From Nitrospira sp. UBA5699 (GTDB taxonomy: Bacteria > Nitrospirota > Nitrospiria > Nitrospirales > Nitrospiraceae), in assembly GCA_002420105.1 (NCBI GenBank), contig DIHJ01000110.1:296-8126 (forward strand): 7,831 bases of DNA, in the 5' to 3' direction. The notes beneath the pieces were generated by a model, which saw only the letters and a list, made by a program, of their open reading frames with translations, did not search any database and was not told the DNA's origin. Both the position numbers and the translations under genes were made by a program. The first letter of the stretch is position 1. The number at the start of each line of letters is the position of its first letter. This document shows positions 6,506 to 7,831 of the stretch, one piece after another.

Positions 6506-6981
6506 GACCTTGCGAGCGCCACGGCAGCGGCAAGGACGGCCAGGGCCAGCACCACCGCAAGTCGAGGCAGCCAGCGGGACGCCTTGAGGAGAGCTTGCTG
6601 ACCCGCAGTCCTTGTTGCGGGAGAAATGGCGCCGATTCGGACGACCTGCGGCCCGAGAAACAGATCGTGCGCAATCGTGAGGAGGAGAAGCGTCGCGACC
6701 AAACCGATCTTCACGAGAAACACCCGAGGCCAGCGCGCCGGATCGGCGAGGGAAAGGCCTCTCAGGTGCAGCAGCGCCGGCCCGGTCGCGACAAGCGCCG
6801 CGATCGCCGCCCAGACGACGCGTCGAAAGCGCAGCGCGGCGGACCGGAACAGCGCCGTCGAGTCCGGCGCAGCCTTCTGGTTCCTGATGAGCGGCGCCAG
6901 GACCAGGGAGAGAAAGATCATCCCGCCGATCCAGCTGATCGCCGCAATGAGATGGAGCCACACGAGGATGAGCGCCAGCAT
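6502..6981 (-). CDS. CopD-family (copper resistance D domain) membrane protein
   Basis: 159 residues with four hydrophobic helices (about 3-28, 54-72, 88-108, 138-156). The first helix carries LHLIAAISWIGGMIF (9-23), matching the 'LH...A..W.GG..F' opening of CopD/PF05425-like proteins. Helix 3 holds K91 and H105 (KIGLVATLLLLTIAHDLF), and H72 is also conserved-looking; membrane histidines like these are metal or heme ligand candidates in the family. Single-domain CopD proteins are linked to copper handling across the inner membrane, but related four-helix families (HemJ-like, DUF2269) look similar, so the substrate is uncertain. The ATG follows an AGGA box by 4 nt. It starts 15 nt after the stop of the cysteine-rich gene, so the two are probably cotranscribed. 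Confidence 0.8.
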   Translation of the reverse strand: MLALILVWLHLIAAISWIGGMIFLSLVLAPLIRNQKAAPDSTALFRSAALRFRRVVWAAIAALVATGPALLHLRGLSLADPARWPRVFLVKIGLVATLLLLTIAHDLFLGPQVVRIGAISPATRTAGQQALLKASRWLPRLAVVLALAVLAAAVALARS

Positions 6982-6996
6982 CGGTCCTGCCGCACC

Positions 6997-7548
6997 CTAC
7001 GCCTTGCGCGGGCCGGATGGCAAGAGCGGAACCAGTCCCTGTGCCGCCCCGCCGGCGGCAGCCCGGAGGCGCGGACACCAAGCGACTTCGGCAAGTTCGG
7101 CGGCCACGCTGTATCGATGTTCCGGGGCCAGCAGCGTCTCCTCCTGTTCCATTCGCATGCAGGGGGTGCAGATGAACTGGCAGGGGACCGGACAGACGTG
7201 TTGTTCGCACCCGACGAGGGTGTTGAACATCGCGGACTTCTCCCGGCAGTACCGGATCGGATCCTCGGCCTCCAGGCTGTCCCTGTAGCAGGCCAGCCGC
7301 TGCCAGAGCTTGGTCAAACTCGACACCGGCTTCGCGTTCATGCTGCCCCAGGCTCCGGGGAGCCGGACCGCTTCGCCGACGAGCCGGACCGCCGCGTCGA
7401 GCCCCTCGGGCAATGAAGGGAAGACGGCGATCGCCATCTTCTCATGATTCGCCGCCTCGACGGTGAAGCTCGGAGCCTGTCTGGCCAAGCTCAACGCCAA
7501 TGAACTCTCTTCGTCGGTCCGGTGGGGAATATGAACGACGAGCTGCAT
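6997..7548 (-). CDS. Cysteine-rich hypothetical protein, possible metal-binding
   Basis: 183 residues; I do not recognise the family. There is no signal peptide or membrane helix. The first 65 residues look like a small alpha/beta domain (MQLVVHIPHRTDEE then helix and strands). The middle holds eight cysteines (87, 101, 114, 119, 123, 127, 130, 158); five of them lie in 17 residues with pattern C-x4-C-x3-C-x3-C-x2-C (114-130), which suggests a zinc or iron-sulfur site. The C-terminus is Ala/Gly/Pro-rich and likely disordered. The ATG at 7548 is preceded by GAGG at 5-6 nt; a second ATG 10 nt upstream is out of frame. It is immediately followed by the CopD-like gene, so metal handling is a reasonable guess but not demonstrated. 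Composition unlike shadow frames supports a real gene. Confidence 0.7.
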   Translation of the reverse strand: MQLVVHIPHRTDEESSLALSLARQAPSFTVEAANHEKMAIAVFPSLPEGLDAAVRLVGEAVRLPGAWGSMNAKPVSSLTKLWQRLACYRDSLEAEDPIRYCREKSAMFNTLVGCEQHVCPVPCQFICTPCMRMEQEETLLAPEHRYSVAAELAEVAWCPRLRAAAGGAAQGLVPLLPSGPRKA

Positions 7549-7618
7549 GCCGCCTCATACGCACAACGATGGAAGATTCCGGCTGCTGTCGCGTCGGATT
7601 CCCCGTCCCGACATGACG

Positions 7619-7731
7619 GACGGCCCGCGCACGGTGAGGGCCCGGGTCCCGGACGCCGGTCCGGTTCCCGGGTCTTACCTGCAACCTGCCTCGGCTCACG
7701 CGATTCATGAGCCGCCGGTCCGCGGGCCGTC
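7619..7731. other. Nested stem structure (possible structured RNA or leader) upstream of the cysteine-rich gene
   Basis: An 11-bp perfect inverted repeat (GACGGCCCGCG at 7619-7629, CGCGGGCCGTC at 7721-7731) encloses two hairpins. The first is CCCGGG-TC-CCGGAC (7641-7654) with GTCCGG-TT-CCCGGG (7659-7672): 6+6 bp with a 2x2 internal mismatch and a GCCG tetraloop. The second is CGGCTCA (7692-7698) with TGAGCCG (7708-7714) and a 9-nt loop. Together they fold as a three-way junction. There is no T-run on either side, so it is not a standard terminator. It lies 71 nt upstream of the 7548 start on the minus strand, so it may be an mRNA leader; a separate RNA or DNA-level element is equally possible. 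I do not recognise a known RNA family. Confidence 0.55.
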
Positions 7732-7831
7732 TAGCAGGCTGTTGACAAAGGCCGCCAGCGGCGTTCTCGCATCGCTTAGGAGGCTCAACGTACGGGACAG
7801 AGTACGCGTCGCCTCTTCGCTCGCTGCGGCC
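7731..7831. repeat. Truncated fold-back intergenic repeat, Nitrospira-like
   Basis: From about CTAGCAGGCTGTTGACAAAG onward the sequence is non-coding and symmetric about 7797: GGCCGC (7750-7755) with GCGGCC (7826-7831), GAGGC (7780-7784) with GCCTC (7811-7815), and CGTAC (7789-7793) with GTACG (7802-7806). The element is cut by the window edge; the expected right end would be the complement of AGCAGGCTGTTG. From memory, very similar 'AGCAGGCTGTTGA...' fold-back repeats occur in many intergenic sites of Nitrospira genomes; that is recollection and unverified here. Confidence 0.65.

Noticed and set aside
6385..7416. 343-codon plus-strand open frame
   Set aside because: Arg/Gln/Asp-rich shadow opposite the CopD-like and cysteine-rich genes.
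7641..7672. Strong hairpin considered as a rho-independent terminator
   Set aside because: No T-run follows on either strand, and it sits inside a larger nested structure.

Overview
The window is GC-rich. Every gene I can support lies on the minus strand, so the transcriptional order runs from high to low coordinates. I place it most likely in Nitrospira or a close relative (Nitrospirota). The reasons are a compact respiratory locus with a fused cytochrome b/c protein, GC-rich codon use, and a fold-back repeat at the right edge of a kind I remember from Nitrospira intergenic DNA. The assignment rests on recollection and gene style, not on a database match.

Layout from right to left. At 7619-7831 there is no convincing gene. 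It holds a nested set of inverted repeats (7619-7731) abutting a second, truncated fold-back repeat (about 7731-7831). Next come a cysteine-rich protein of unknown function (7548-6997) and, 15 nt downstream, a CopD-like membrane protein (6981-6502). A roughly 300-bp spacer follows. Then comes the main block: a membrane-anchored class II-like cytochrome c (6193-5726), a sulfide:quinone oxidoreductase (SQR, 5591-4350), a Rieske iron-sulfur protein starting 1 nt after the SQR stop codon (4348-3797), a cytochrome b fused to a C-terminal cytochrome c (3684-2359), a 62-residue DUF2892 membrane protein (2293-2105) and an unrecognised 182-residue protein (2065-1517). The left end is an RND efflux pair: a lipoprotein periplasmic adaptor (1380-346) and the first 83 codons of the inner-membrane pump (251 to beyond base 1).

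How the genes fit together. SQR would oxidise sulfide and put electrons into the quinone pool. The Rieske/cytochrome b-c complex would oxidise the quinol, with the fused cytochrome c domain standing in for cytochrome c1 or f, and pass electrons to a periplasmic acceptor. The adjacent class II-like cytochrome c is a possible partner. DUF2892 proteins often accompany sulfur-handling genes. The coupling of SQR to Rieske (1-nt gap) makes a dedicated sulfide-to-bc-complex module the most interesting reading. The second notable item is the undescribed nested stem structure at 7619-7731.
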